Part shown: positions 25,360 to 34,294 of the stretch, in pieces | Layout of the letters: every line of letters starts with the position of its first letter | How positions within the stretch are numbered: position 1 is the stretch's first letter | DNA from: Mucilaginibacter cryoferens | GTDB lineage: Bacteria; Bacteroidota; Bacteroidia; Sphingobacteriales; Sphingobacteriaceae | Assembly: GCF_014205845.1 (NCBI RefSeq) | Contig: NZ_JACHCR010000002.1 | Coordinates: 1-64,000 of the forward strand | Length of the DNA stretch: 64,000 nucleotides | Direction of reading: 5' to 3' | The notes under the pieces: model-generated | What the model was told of the DNA's origin: nothing | Databases searched by the model: none | What the model saw: the letters and a program-made list of their open reading frames with translations, nothing else | Position numbers and translations under genes: made by a program

Positions 25360-25756
25360 TATTGCTATCGATACCAACATCTTGCTTTATGCCTTAGATG
25401 AATTTTACCCCGAAAAGCAAAATATAGCTATTCAGATTATTGCAGATAAACCAATATTCTGTTCTCAAAACCTTAGCGAATTTTCAAATGTTTGCCTTCG
25501 CAGATGGCAGTTTCCCAAATCAAGGGTTGCCGAATTGATAGCGGTCTATCTCCAACAATGCCAATATATTGCATTAAGCGAACAAGTGATATTGAGATCT
25601 GCCGATATTATGAATAGGTATGATCTTCAGTTATTTGATGCTATGATAATTTCATCTGCGCTTGAATCGGGATGTTCCATATTATATTCTGAAGACATGA
25701 ACGATGGGCAGATGATTGAGAAACAACTGAAAATAATAAACCCATTTAAAGCTTAA
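25352..25756 (+). CDS. PIN-domain ribonuclease toxin (VapC-like)
   Basis: The 134-residue protein is a PIN-domain endoribonuclease. The first metal-binding Asp is in IDTNILLYALDE near residue 6. The later acidic residues are in LFDAMIISSALESGC and LYSEDMNDGQ, as expected for the Mg2+ site. VapC toxins cleave tRNA or rRNA and arrest growth unless bound by antitoxin. ATG 25352 begins within the antitoxin's last codons (ATGAGTGA), implying translational coupling. Confidence 0.85.
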   Translation: MSDIAIDTNILLYALDEFYPEKQNIAIQIIADKPIFCSQNLSEFSNVCLRRWQFPKSRVAELIAVYLQQCQYIALSEQVILRSADIMNRYDLQLFDAMIISSALESGCSILYSEDMNDGQMIEKQLKIINPFKA

Positions 25757-26012
25757 TATCTTAATTGTTAAAGCAAATATCTTCGATATAATTCCCGTGC
25801 TATTCTTTGTACTGCTTAAAACTACTAAACTCTAATTGCTATAAAGTCTGCCGCTTTTTTATAGTAATGCATTATCGCCCGCCTAATTAAATTTCCCGCA
25901 ATCGATCCCAATAAAAATTAAATGCTGATTTATAGCTGTTATAACATATATAACTGCAATGGATTAAACCATTGCAGTGCTGTGTGGTCATAGATGTATA
26001 AAATTTAACAAA

Positions 26013-26822
26013 ATGAAAAAGTTAATCATATTATCAGCAATAGCAATGAGTAGTTTAATAGCTAATAAAGCAAACGCTCAATTCTCTATACATATAGGTT
26101 TTCATATCCCTGGTCCTCGTGTTTATGTACCGGCTCCTCCACCTGTAGTGGTTCAGGAACAACCTGCGTACTATGATGATAACGCACAGGTAAACTATAA
26201 CGATAATAGTAATGATTATTACTATTTACCTGAAGTAGAGGCTTATTACAGCGTTTCTAACCACAACTACTACTATAACGATGGTAACAATTGGGTAACC
26301 TGTGCTTACCTGCCCGGTGCCTACCGTAACTACGATTGGCGCAGCGCTGTAAGGTACGAGGTACGTGGTAACCGTCCTTATATGCACAACGATGTTTACA
26401 GGCAAAGGTGGGGCGGTTATGCCGGCGACCGTGGCAACTGGGGCCACCGTTTTGAAAGAAGGTATGATGGAGGATATGCTTATCAAAATCATGATAACAG
26501 ATACGATAACCGTGGATGGAACAGGGGCAGAGATGATGGTAACCGTGGCAATTGGGGCGGCAGGCCAAATGATGGAGGCAACCGTGGTAACTGGGGCGGC
26601 CAGCCAAACCAAGGCAACGGACATAATCAGGGCGGCTGGGGTGGTAACCAAAACCACGGCAACCAGGGCGGGCAGCCTAATAATGGTGGTCAGCAACCAG
26701 GCAATCAAAACCATGGCGGTGGTAACTGGGGTGGCAAGCAAAGCAACCACAATGATGGTGGTAACCGTGGTGGCGGGCGTGAGTTTGCCGCTAACCGTGG
26801 CGGCTTTGGTGCAAGGCAATAA
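26013..26822 (+). CDS. Secreted Gly/Asn/Trp-rich repetitive protein
   Basis: The 269-residue product has a signal peptide to about residue 22 (ANKANAQ). A Pro-rich part (PGPRVYVPAPPPVVV) and a Tyr/Asp/Asn-rich part (YYDDNAQVNYNDN) follow, then a compact central region (YYSVSNHNYYYNDGNNWVTC), and from about residue 145 a low-complexity tail dominated by GNWGG, GGNRGN and NHGG words. The tail is strongly basic and glycine-rich, so a surface or matrix role is possible. I do not recognise a function. ATG 26013 is preferred over 25977 because it starts the signal peptide. Antisense frames are open only because of the skewed composition. Confidence 0.75.
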   Translation: MKKLIILSAIAMSSLIANKANAQFSIHIGFHIPGPRVYVPAPPPVVVQEQPAYYDDNAQVNYNDNSNDYYYLPEVEAYYSVSNHNYYYNDGNNWVTCAYLPGAYRNYDWRSAVRYEVRGNRPYMHNDVYRQRWGGYAGDRGNWGHRFERRYDGGYAYQNHDNRYDNRGWNRGRDDGNRGNWGGRPNDGGNRGNWGGQPNQGNGHNQGGWGGNQNHGNQGGQPNNGGQQPGNQNHGGGNWGGKQSNHNDGGNRGGGREFAANRGGFGARQ

Positions 26823-26876
26823 GCTAAACGCGCTGATAACGATATAGCACTATTTTAATCCCTATATATAATGAAG

Positions 26877-26904
26877 AGGTCGCCTTTTGTGGGTGGCCTT
26901 TTTT
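26877..26904 (+). terminator. Intrinsic terminator after the Gly-rich gene
   Basis: AGGTCGCC (26877-26884), loop TTTTGT, GGGTGGCCT (26891-26899) and a T-run to 26904. The stem uses G-U pairs but is 8 bp long. It stands 55 bp beyond the stop codon. Confidence 0.7.
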
Positions 26905-26993
26905 GTTTGTGGGGCAATTAATTTGCTTATCGCAGGTTTTGCATGTTCTTTATTTTTAGCTACTTTGTATGCCATTATAAACATCACCCCACG

Positions 26994-28274
26994 ATGAAAA
27001 AGACTTTTACTTTGATGCTGTTTACGGCCTTTGCTGTCTGTGTTTTTGCACAGGGCAATATGTTACAGGTTGGCACCCCGGCTAATGAGAAATTCTCTGT
27101 AGAAAGGCTCCAGCGTATTGATAACATGATTGAGCAAAATATCGACTCTGGCTATATAAACGGCGCGGTAGCATTGATAGCCCGAAATGGTAAAATTGTG
27201 TACAATAAGTCGTTCGGCGCGGCCGATCTGGAACAAAAGAAATTGATGAATAACGATGCCATCTTCCGCATTGCATCGCAAACCAAAGCTATAACCAGCG
27301 TTGCCGTGATGATGCTTTTTGAAGAAGGTAAGTTTTTGCTGGATGATCCTATCTCCAAATATATACCGTCGTTTGCGCATCCAAAGGTGGTAGATACCTT
27401 CAATGCAAAAGATACAAGCTATACAACAGTGCCCGCGAAGCGCGAAATAACCATCCGCGATCTGCTTACCCATACCTCGGGTGTAGAATACGCGCAGGTA
27501 GGCTCGCCAAAAATGAACGCCATTTACGCCAAGGCAGGCATCCAGGCAGGTTTTGTTACCGATAAAATACTTTTGGCAACATCCATCAATAAGCTGGGCA
27601 CCCTGCCATTGTTGCACCAACCCGGCGAACGCTGGACGTATGGGCTTAACGTAGATGTGCTTGGTTACCTGGTAGAGAAGCTATCGGGCAAAAGCTTAGA
27701 TCAGTTTTTAAAAGAACGCATTTTTGATCCGCTGGGAATGAAAGATACTTATTTCTATATCCCTGCAGCCAAGCAAAACAGATTGGTGCCTGTTTATACT
27801 CCCGATAAGCAAGGGCATTTGATAAAATGGAACGCATCTACATTCCCGGGAGTGAACGTCGACTACCCAACGGTAAACGGCACATACTATGCTGGTGGTG
27901 CCGGGTTAAGCTCCACCATTAAAGATTATGCTACTTTTTTACAGATGATGCTTAACGGCGGGGTGTACAACGGGCAACGTTTACTGGCCCGGCATACGGT
28001 TGCACTAATGACCACCAACCAGATAGGCGATCTTTACATCAACCCCGATAAAGATAAATTTGGCCTTGGTTTTGGCATTACCACCGATACAAGCTCTAAA
28101 AAATTAGGTGTAAGCGAAGGCTCATTTGCCTGGGGCGGTTTTTATGGCACGCTTTACTGGGTAGATCCTAAAGAGCATTTGGTTTGCCTGCTGTTTGCCC
28201 AAAACTGGCCGTTGCCGCATAATGCCTTTCAGGATAAGTTTAGGGCGATGGTTTACCAGGCTTTAACGGATTGA
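26994..28274 (+). CDS. Exported beta-lactamase-family serine hydrolase (class C fold)
   Basis: The 426-residue protein starts with a signal peptide (KKTFTLMLFTAFAVCVFAQ). The class C beta-lactamase/esterase core has S-x-x-K in SQTK (Ser95, Lys98 from this start) and the YGLN motif near 209 (WTYGLNVDVLGY). Conserved family blocks are LIARNGKIVYNKSFG, LLTHTSGVEY, GLSSTIKDYATFLQMMLNGG and WGGFYGTLYWVDP. Such enzymes act on esters, peptides or glycan-linked D-amino acids; true beta-lactamase activity is not implied. ATG 26994 is preferred over 26943, which encodes a non-conserved leader. Confidence 0.9.
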   Translation: MKKTFTLMLFTAFAVCVFAQGNMLQVGTPANEKFSVERLQRIDNMIEQNIDSGYINGAVALIARNGKIVYNKSFGAADLEQKKLMNNDAIFRIASQTKAITSVAVMMLFEEGKFLLDDPISKYIPSFAHPKVVDTFNAKDTSYTTVPAKREITIRDLLTHTSGVEYAQVGSPKMNAIYAKAGIQAGFVTDKILLATSINKLGTLPLLHQPGERWTYGLNVDVLGYLVEKLSGKSLDQFLKERIFDPLGMKDTYFYIPAAKQNRLVPVYTPDKQGHLIKWNASTFPGVNVDYPTVNGTYYAGGAGLSSTIKDYATFLQMMLNGGVYNGQRLLARHTVALMTTNQIGDLYINPDKDKFGLGFGITTDTSSKKLGVSEGSFAWGGFYGTLYWVDPKEHLVCLLFAQNWPLPHNAFQDKFRAMVYQALTD

Positions 28275-28278
28275 TATT

Positions 28279-28624
28279 ATGGCTTTGAGATCCCTGAAAA
28301 AAGAAGAATATGATTTAATTGCAGTGATATTAAAAGAATACCCGAATAACGGATATCTAATCGATCAATTGGATTGCGCCATGGTGGAAGATATGAAGGA
28401 TGGAGGTATGGGGAGTCTGCGTTTTTTCAACAAAGAACACAGGGTGTTTGGAAAAGAGATAGGTGGTATCGACTGGATAGATGACGACGGTGTTCCTGTT
28501 TTTTCTTTGCGTATATTTAGATAGCAAAGGCGATCTGTTTGAACTGGATTCGTTTAAGGGTGACTTCTCAAAACTCATCAGTTTTCCCCTTTCTCCATAT
28601 CCTCCAATCAATAAACGGTCTTAA
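28279..28624 (+). pseudogene. Frameshifted small gene, DUF6984-like
   Basis: The frame starting at 28279 encodes RSLKKEEYDLIAVILK...MKDGGMGSLRFF and then DWIDDDGVPVF. It hits a stop at 28522-28524. If one T of the six-T run at 28499-28504 is removed, the reading continues as LCVYLDSKGDLFELDSFK, GDFSKLISFP and stops at 28622-28624. The restored 114-residue protein has the DDGV...ELD...DFS pattern that I recall for DUF6984-type proteins. So this is a single-base frameshift: a true mutation, a sequencing error in a homopolymer, or programmed slippage. Function unknown. Confidence 0.72.
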
Positions 28625-28636
28625 ATATCCGGCTAA

Positions 28637-28669
28637 AGACTTACGAAATTTTAAAAATTTCGTAAGTCT
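28637..28669. repeat. Interspersed palindrome ACTTACGAAG family, copy 3
   Basis: AGACTTACGAAATTTT, one central A, then AAAATTTCGTAAGTCT, a perfect 33-bp palindrome. It lies between the convergent frameshifted gene and the esterase, where it could serve as a terminator. Confidence 0.75.
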
Positions 28670-28684
28670 GGGATTACGTCGTTG

Positions 28685-29389
28685 TTAATAAACCGCTTTT
28701 GGATTTTCCAATTCTCCCTTTAAAACCTCCCAAACGTTACTGGCCACAATTTTGGCACCTTTTTCTGTTGGATGGATGCCATCGCCCTGATTCAGATCGG
28801 GATGGCCGCCTACACCTTGTAGCAGGAAGGGTACCAACGCCATCTTATTTTTAGCGGCGAGGGTAGGGAATACGGCTTTAAATTTATTTGCATAGTCGGC
28901 ACCCATATTTGGAGGCACCTGCATGCCCAGCATTACCAGTTTTGCTTTCGGATATTTTGCTTTTACCTTATCGATGATAGATTGCAGGTTTTTGGAGGTT
29001 TCGGTAGGCGATATGCCACGCAGCCCATCATTAGCGCCCAGTTCCAGTATAAAAACATCTACCTTTTGTTTCAGTGTCCAGTCTATCCGGCCATTGCCGC
29101 CTGCAGATGTTTCGCCGCTTACACCCGCGTTAACTACTTTGTAGGGCAGCTTTAACGAGTCGATCCTTTTTTCGATATCGCCGGGGAACGATTGCGACGG
29201 ATCATCAAGCCCATAGCCGGCAGTAAGGCTATCGCCAAAAAACAAAACGGTTTGCACGTTTGCCGTAGCTGCTGCATTAGCCGTGGTATCCTTTGTTGCA
29301 GAAGCGTCGCCTGTTGGTTTATTGCTACTACCGCAACCGGCCAAAACAAGGCTGACTGCAAGCGTAAAAATGATGTTTACCTTATTCAT
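28685..29389 (-). CDS. TesA-like SGNH esterase/lysophospholipase lipoprotein
   Basis: The 234-residue lipoprotein (lipobox SLVLAGC near residues 13-19) belongs to the GDSL/SGNH hydrolases. Block I is FFGDSLTAGYGLD near 51 with the nucleophile Ser. Block III is ELGANDGLRG, and the last block is GDGIHPTEKG with Asp and His. This matches E. coli TesA (thioesterase I/lysophospholipase L1). In E. coli tesA is next to the ABC genes ybbA-ybbP; here the same three families are adjacent and on one strand, which supports the TesA-type call. It starts 18 bp after the permease gene. Confidence 0.88.
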   Translation of the reverse strand: MNKVNIIFTLAVSLVLAGCGSSNKPTGDASATKDTTANAAATANVQTVLFFGDSLTAGYGLDDPSQSFPGDIEKRIDSLKLPYKVVNAGVSGETSAGGNGRIDWTLKQKVDVFILELGANDGLRGISPTETSKNLQSIIDKVKAKYPKAKLVMLGMQVPPNMGADYANKFKAVFPTLAAKNKMALVPFLLQGVGGHPDLNQGDGIHPTEKGAKIVASNVWEVLKGELENPKAVY

Positions 29390-29407
29390 AAAATAAATAC
29401 AACGCGA

Positions 29408-31966
29408 TTAAGCGTTTGTTCTTAATATTTCCAGTGGTGGTTTGTTTAGTACCCCTCTGCTGTTTAACAAGCCAATAACAACCGTTAATAAACTAATGAT
29501 CAAAAATAACACGAGCGCCGGTATAAAGCTAACCGCATAAGGGATCTCGAAGCTATACTTAGCTAAAAACCAGGTGCCCGCTACGGCAATTAAAATACCG
29601 GTTAAGGCCGATAAGCTGCCTAAAAATAAATATTCTAAAGCGGTTATGGCGAAGAGCTGTTTACGGCTTGCACCTAATGTGCGTAACAGCACACTTTCTT
29701 GTATGCGCTGATACTTGCTGATGCGCACCGAGGCTATTAATACTACAATACCTGTAATGATGCTAAACGCACTCATAAAACGAATTACATAGCTGATTTT
29801 GCTGAGCAACTCGTCCAGAATGCTCAATACCAAACCAAGGTCGATAATAGAGATATTGGGGAACTGCCGCACTACGTTTTGCTGAAAAGCTGCCGATACC
29901 TTGTTTGATGGCACATGCGTCATCAATACCTGAAATTGGGGGGCATCTTCCAATACCCCGGTTGGGAACACCACCTGGAAATTGGTTTGCACTTTACCCC
30001 AGTTTACCTTACGTACACTGGCTACATAGGCGGGCATAGGTACGCCTTGTACATTAAATACCAGCTTATCGCCAATTTTTAAATGGGCCCGTTTTTGCAG
30101 GTTCTCTTCCACCGATACCGGGATATCTTTATCTGCTTCGGCTTTGCCTATCCATTTGCCATCCAATAATTTTTCTGATGACGATAGCGTATCTCTAAAC
30201 GTTACCCGGTATTCCCAGGCAAATACGCCATGCGGAATTTTTATGGTGGTATCCTTAACCAGGTCGGCCGCTGTTTTACCATTTATTTGCGTTAATCTTA
30301 CGGTTACTATAGGCACCTGTTGTAAAACCGGCAAGCCGTTTTTGCGCGTAATATCGGCCACCGCATCTTTCTGACTTTTCTGAATATCAAACAAGATCAT
30401 GTTTGATTGATTGCCGCTGCTTGATAAATTTACCTGGCTAATGAGGATGCTTTGAATAAAGAACAGTGTACATATAAAGGCTGTACTTAGGCCGATGGAA
30501 ACCATCAGTATTAATGTTTGGTTATTTGGCCGGTATAAATTGGCAAATCCCTGTCGCCATAAATAGCTCCAGTTACTGTTAATAACCAGTTTCATAATAC
30601 GCATTAGTAACCAGGCCACCGTTGCCAGTATCAAAAAGGCTACCAGTATACCAAGAGTAAAAAACAAGCTGCCTATCCAACTATCTAACTGTAGATAAGT
30701 AAAACCCAAAACAAAGCCGATGATGAGTAAATAAACCAACCAGCTTAAAGGATCGCGCTTACGGCCTGTCTCGTCGAAAGACATGCGCAGCGTGTTTAAT
30801 GGCGAGATATTACGCACCGATATCAGCGGCAGTAAAGCAAATAGTATAGATATGATAACCCCCAATAAAACACCCTGCCCAATAGCCAGCCACGAAATTT
30901 CTACAGAAATAGTAAAGGGCAAAAAGTCTTTAAATACTATGGGTAACAAATGCTGAATTGCCGTGCCCAAAGCTGCACCCACGATAGAACCTATTAACCC
31001 GATACCCACAATTTGAATGAGATAGATCAAAAATGCTTCTGACGCTTTAACACCCAAACAACGCATTATGGCTATAGATGCTATTTTTTCGCGCACATAA
31101 ATATGGATGGCGCTGGCAACGCCTACACAGCCTAACAACAGCGCTATAAAGCCCACCAACGATAAAAATCTGCCCAGATCGCCAAACGCCCTGCCGGTAT
31201 TTTCCTTACGGGTTTCGATGGTATCGTAGTTCATGCCGTTTTTATCCAGTACGGGATCAAGCTTTTTGGTAAGCTTATCCATATCTACCTTTTGGTTGTA
31301 CTTGTAGTAAAAGGTATAGTTAACACGGCTGCCGGTTTTCATGAGGCCGGTTTGCTCCAGGTATTGCATAGGGATGTAAACCACAGGGGCAATACCCGCC
31401 ATAGCGCCGCTTTGGCCGGGCGCCTTGTTAAGTGCCCCTGCTATTAAAAATAGCTCGTTACCCACTTTTACAGAGTCGCCTACGTTTACGCCAAATTGCA
31501 GCATCAGTGTTTTATCAACCAGCGCAGTTTTACCTTTTTTAAAGGCTGTCCCCGCAATCTCGGGTGTGGTTTCAATGGCGCCATAGTAGGGGTAGTTACC
31601 CTGTAAAGCCCTTATCTGCACCAATCTTGTGCCTTTACTCTTGGGGAAATAGGCCATTGAGGCAAAGCTGCGCTCTGTTGAGCGATCATCGCCCAAAGAA
31701 TCCAGCATGTGTTTTAGTTTGACATCGGTAGGTTTATTGCCAGATACCAGCAGATCGGCACCTATTAATGTAGCCGCCTGCCCGTTCACATCATTCTGTA
31801 CATTGTACCTGAACGAGTAGATAGCCACCAGCGCGGCGATGCCAAACACAATGGCAGATATAAAGAGGAACAACCTCGAACGGTTTTTCCTGCTATCACG
31901 CCAGGCCATATTAAAAAGCCAGGCTACGTTTACTTTTCGTTTATAATTAACCGGATCAATACCCAT
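29408..31966 (-). CDS. ABC transporter permease, FtsX/YbbP-like
   Basis: The 852-residue membrane protein contains two FtsX-type permease modules. TM1 lies near 33-55 (RLFLFISAIVFGIAALVAIYSF), then a large periplasmic domain, a three-helix module near 270-390, and a pair of central TM segments near 410-460. A second periplasmic domain is followed by the final three-helix module from about 720. Family words ASIAIMRCLGVKAS and ESVLLRTLGASRKQ mark the two modules. It resembles YbbP, whose role is unclear but may involve envelope lipid or lipoprotein handling. It begins three bases after the ATPase gene. Confidence 0.88.
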   Translation of the reverse strand: MGIDPVNYKRKVNVAWLFNMAWRDSRKNRSRLFLFISAIVFGIAALVAIYSFRYNVQNDVNGQAATLIGADLLVSGNKPTDVKLKHMLDSLGDDRSTERSFASMAYFPKSKGTRLVQIRALQGNYPYYGAIETTPEIAGTAFKKGKTALVDKTLMLQFGVNVGDSVKVGNELFLIAGALNKAPGQSGAMAGIAPVVYIPMQYLEQTGLMKTGSRVNYTFYYKYNQKVDMDKLTKKLDPVLDKNGMNYDTIETRKENTGRAFGDLGRFLSLVGFIALLLGCVGVASAIHIYVREKIASIAIMRCLGVKASEAFLIYLIQIVGIGLIGSIVGAALGTAIQHLLPIVFKDFLPFTISVEISWLAIGQGVLLGVIISILFALLPLISVRNISPLNTLRMSFDETGRKRDPLSWLVYLLIIGFVLGFTYLQLDSWIGSLFFTLGILVAFLILATVAWLLMRIMKLVINSNWSYLWRQGFANLYRPNNQTLILMVSIGLSTAFICTLFFIQSILISQVNLSSSGNQSNMILFDIQKSQKDAVADITRKNGLPVLQQVPIVTVRLTQINGKTAADLVKDTTIKIPHGVFAWEYRVTFRDTLSSSEKLLDGKWIGKAEADKDIPVSVEENLQKRAHLKIGDKLVFNVQGVPMPAYVASVRKVNWGKVQTNFQVVFPTGVLEDAPQFQVLMTHVPSNKVSAAFQQNVVRQFPNISIIDLGLVLSILDELLSKISYVIRFMSAFSIITGIVVLIASVRISKYQRIQESVLLRTLGASRKQLFAITALEYLFLGSLSALTGILIAVAGTWFLAKYSFEIPYAVSFIPALVLFLIISLLTVVIGLLNSRGVLNKPPLEILRTNA

Positions 31967-31969
31967 AAC

Positions 31970-32659
31970 TTATCCGTTAATTGTTTTTTCGTCGGCTACC
32001 AGCTTGCCACCTTTTATCCTGATGATGCGTTGCGTTTTGGCCGCCAGATCCAGGTCATGTGTTACCACAACCAGCGTAGTGCCGGCCTCTTTATTTAAAT
32101 CGAAAATGAGTTTAATCACCTTTTCGCTGGTTTCGGCATCCAGGTTACCGGTGGGCTCATCGGCAAACAAAATTTTGGGGGCATTAGAAAAAGCCCTGGC
32201 CAGGGAAACGCGCTGTTGCTCGCCACCAGATAATTGGGAAGGGTAGTGGTGTCCACGGTCGGCAAGGCCAACCTTGTCTAACAGATCTAAGGCTCTTGCT
32301 TTAATGTTTTTCTCGTTCCGTAATTCCAGCGGCACCATCACGTTTTCTAAAGCAGTGAGTGTTGGCAGCAACTGAAAGTTCTGGAAAATAAAACCCACAT
32401 GCTGGTTACGTACCTGCGCACGCTGATCCTCGGTTAAGTTACCAAGGTTGATGCCGTTTAATTCTACAGAGCCGGTGCTTGAACTGTCAAGGCCGGCACA
32501 TAAGCCAAGCAGGGTAGTTTTGCCGCTACCCGATGGGCCTACAATAGCATTGGTAGAGCCTTCTGTAATAGCGAAGTTAATACTATTGAGCACGGTAAGG
32601 GTACGCCCGGCGCTCTGGTATGTTTTACTGAGATCTAAAATATTTAAGATTGTTTCCAA
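31970..32659 (-). CDS. ABC transporter ATP-binding protein, YbbA/LolD-like
   Basis: The 229-residue ATPase has Walker A GPSGSGKTT, Q-loop FIFQNFQLLP, signature LSGGEQQR, Walker B LFADEPTGNLD and H-loop VVVTHD. The EPTGNLD signature places it in the LolD/MacB/YbbA subfamily, which drives mechanotransmission-type FtsX permeases rather than ordinary pumping. It is the first gene of a three-gene unit with the permease and the TesA-like esterase. Confidence 0.93.
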   Translation of the reverse strand: METILNILDLSKTYQSAGRTLTVLNSINFAITEGSTNAIVGPSGSGKTTLLGLCAGLDSSSTGSVELNGINLGNLTEDQRAQVRNQHVGFIFQNFQLLPTLTALENVMVPLELRNEKNIKARALDLLDKVGLADRGHHYPSQLSGGEQQRVSLARAFSNAPKILFADEPTGNLDAETSEKVIKLIFDLNKEAGTTLVVVTHDLDLAAKTQRIIRIKGGKLVADEKTING

Positions 32660-32799
32660 TGGATAATTTTTATGCTATGATGATTTACAAACCAAATTGT
32701 TACCGCGTTGGTTTCCATAAATATCCATTTATTAAGCTGTTTATAGCTGTGTACCCAAGCGCTTTTTAATTTAATGACATAGCTGTGTTTTTTAAACAG

Positions 32800-33399
32800 C
32801 TACAACCTCGTCTTCAAATTGGCTTTAACGCCTTTATCCCATTCATCCTTCAAAATGCTCAATACAATAGAATCGCGGCGACCGCCATCTTCCAGCGGCA
32901 TGTTGCTGCGCAGGATGCCTTCTACCTGGCAGCCTATACTTTTCATGGCGGCTATGCTGCGCTGGTTACGGGCATCGGCCCTAAACTCAACCCGTATCAT
33001 GTTCAACTCTTCAAACGCGAATTGCAGGAGTAAAAACTTACAGTGTTTGTTGAGCCCGCTGCCTCTAAATTTTTCGCCATACCAGGTGTAGCCCAATTGC
33101 AGCGAGTTTAATTTGGGTTGGATATCGTAATATCGGGTACTGCCGGCATATTCGCCGGTTTGTTTATCAATAACTATAAAGGCGTATTCACGGGCTTCGG
33201 CGCGGGCTTTCAGGGCAGCTTCTATATAGCGGGTCATGCCATCTTCGTGTTTGGCGCTTACGTTAGAGTATCGCCAGGTATCGGGTTCATCAATGGCAAA
33301 CGGAAGCAGGTGTTGCAGGTCGTCTGTCTGTAACGGGCGTAGTATCACCCTGTCATCCTCTAAAATGTAATTTGCGGCGGCATCGAAATGGGAGGTCAT
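32800..33399 (-). CDS. GNAT-family N-acetyltransferase (RimJ/RimL-like)
   Basis: The 199-residue enzyme fits the RimJ/RimL-type GNAT fold: it opens with RVILRPLQTDDLQHLLPFA, has AFIVIDKQTGEYAGSTRYYDI as the central strands, and WYGEKFRGSGLNKHCKFLLLQ as the acetyl-CoA loop (R/Q-x-x-G-x-G/A-like). NQRSIAAMKSIGCQVEGILRSN is the C-terminal motif typical for protein N-terminal or small-molecule acetylation. The target is unknown. It stands alone, upstream of the ABC-esterase operon on the same strand. Confidence 0.88.
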   Translation of the reverse strand: MTSHFDAAANYILEDDRVILRPLQTDDLQHLLPFAIDEPDTWRYSNVSAKHEDGMTRYIEAALKARAEAREYAFIVIDKQTGEYAGSTRYYDIQPKLNSLQLGYTWYGEKFRGSGLNKHCKFLLLQFAFEELNMIRVEFRADARNQRSIAAMKSIGCQVEGILRSNMPLEDGGRRDSIVLSILKDEWDKGVKANLKTRL

Positions 33400-33460
33400 T
33401 GTAGCTTAGTATTTTTTATAAAACTACGTGAATAAATGTTTCGCTAAAACACCTTTTTAT

Positions 33461-34099
33461 TTATTGCTGGGGCTTATCGGCCATAACCTGCTCATACATC
33501 TGGTCGAACGGCTTGTTTTTTAGTTCGATAGCGACGGACGAGTTGCGCTGTTCGCAAAATTTAAGCATCTCAAAGCAGTCTATCATTATATTGTCATCAA
33601 TGCCTTTAAAAGTCATTTCCACAACCTGGCCCGATATTTTGTAGTATTCGTCAAGTGCTTTTAAACCGCTATCGGTTATCTTAATCAGCTTGGCACGTTT
33701 ATCTTCGGGCGATGTTCTTTCATCTACCTTTTTTCCTTTTACCAGCCTGTTAATAACCTCCATGCCGGTAGTGGTTTCGGCAAACATGTAGTTAATGAGG
33801 TCGCTTTTACGTACTTCTCCCAAATGATTGAGCCCGTTGAGGTAATAAAAGCTCTCGGCAGGAGGGATGCCTATATATTTTACTGCCGACCGGAAATATA
33901 AACTATAGGCGCTAAGTATACGCCCCATGGTTTTTAATAAATAACCACCGTTCATCATTCGCTCGCCTTCCTTACCCGGTTTTTTGGGTGCCGGACGTTG
34001 TTTTTGCAAATAATACCTGCAAAATGTTTCTATCCGATGGTCGGCGTTTAGCTCCTCAAACTCCGACCATTCTTTAATCAACTCAACAATAGGCTTCAT
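33461..34099 (-). CDS. MarR-family transcriptional regulator
   Basis: The 212-residue regulator has a winged helix-turn-helix in its central part: GEVRKSDLINYMFAETTTGMEVINRLVKGKKVDERTSPEDKRAKLIKITDSG is the helix-wing arrangement of MarR proteins. Helical dimerisation segments flank it. It is longer than most MarR (about 150), with an extra N-terminal portion. It faces the ABC exporter genes at 34295 across a 195-bp space with paired binding-site-like sequences, so it probably represses the exporter and itself (inference). Confidence 0.85.
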   Translation of the reverse strand: MKPIVELIKEWSEFEELNADHRIETFCRYYLQKQRPAPKKPGKEGERMMNGGYLLKTMGRILSAYSLYFRSAVKYIGIPPAESFYYLNGLNHLGEVRKSDLINYMFAETTTGMEVINRLVKGKKVDERTSPEDKRAKLIKITDSGLKALDEYYKISGQVVEMTFKGIDDNIMIDCFEMLKFCEQRNSSVAIELKNKPFDQMYEQVMADKPQQ

Positions 34100-34131
34100 G
34101 ATATTGCTATTTGGGTGTAAAATTATATAAT

Positions 34132-34165
34132 TATTTCTAAATAGTTGTATTTATTCCTAAATAGT
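34132..34165. promoter_or_regulatory. Paired candidate MarR operator sites
   Basis: TATTTCTAAATAGT (34132-34145) and TATTCCTAAATAGT (34152-34165) are direct repeats differing by one base and exactly 20 bp apart, so they face the same side of the helix. Each contains the TATTT-CT-AAATA inverted core. Confidence 0.5.
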
Positions 34166-34294
34166 AATAGTTTTGTTGAAGTATTCCATTTTAGAATTAT
34201 TTATTGTTGAAACATTTAAAATGTTTTTAGTTGTTAATCGTCCTATTAAGCAGAGTTTATTTGTAATATTACTGTACCCGATATAAGCTAACAT

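Noticed and set aside
26226..26819. Long open frame (197 codons) antisense to the Gly-rich gene
   Set aside because: It exists only because of the skewed codon use of the repeats on the other strand; its product is an unrealistic Ala/Val/Thr-rich string without any domain.
27063..27620. Open frame of 185 codons antisense to the beta-lactamase-family gene
   Set aside because: The plus-strand gene has complete family motifs; the antisense product resembles no protein and has no initiation context.
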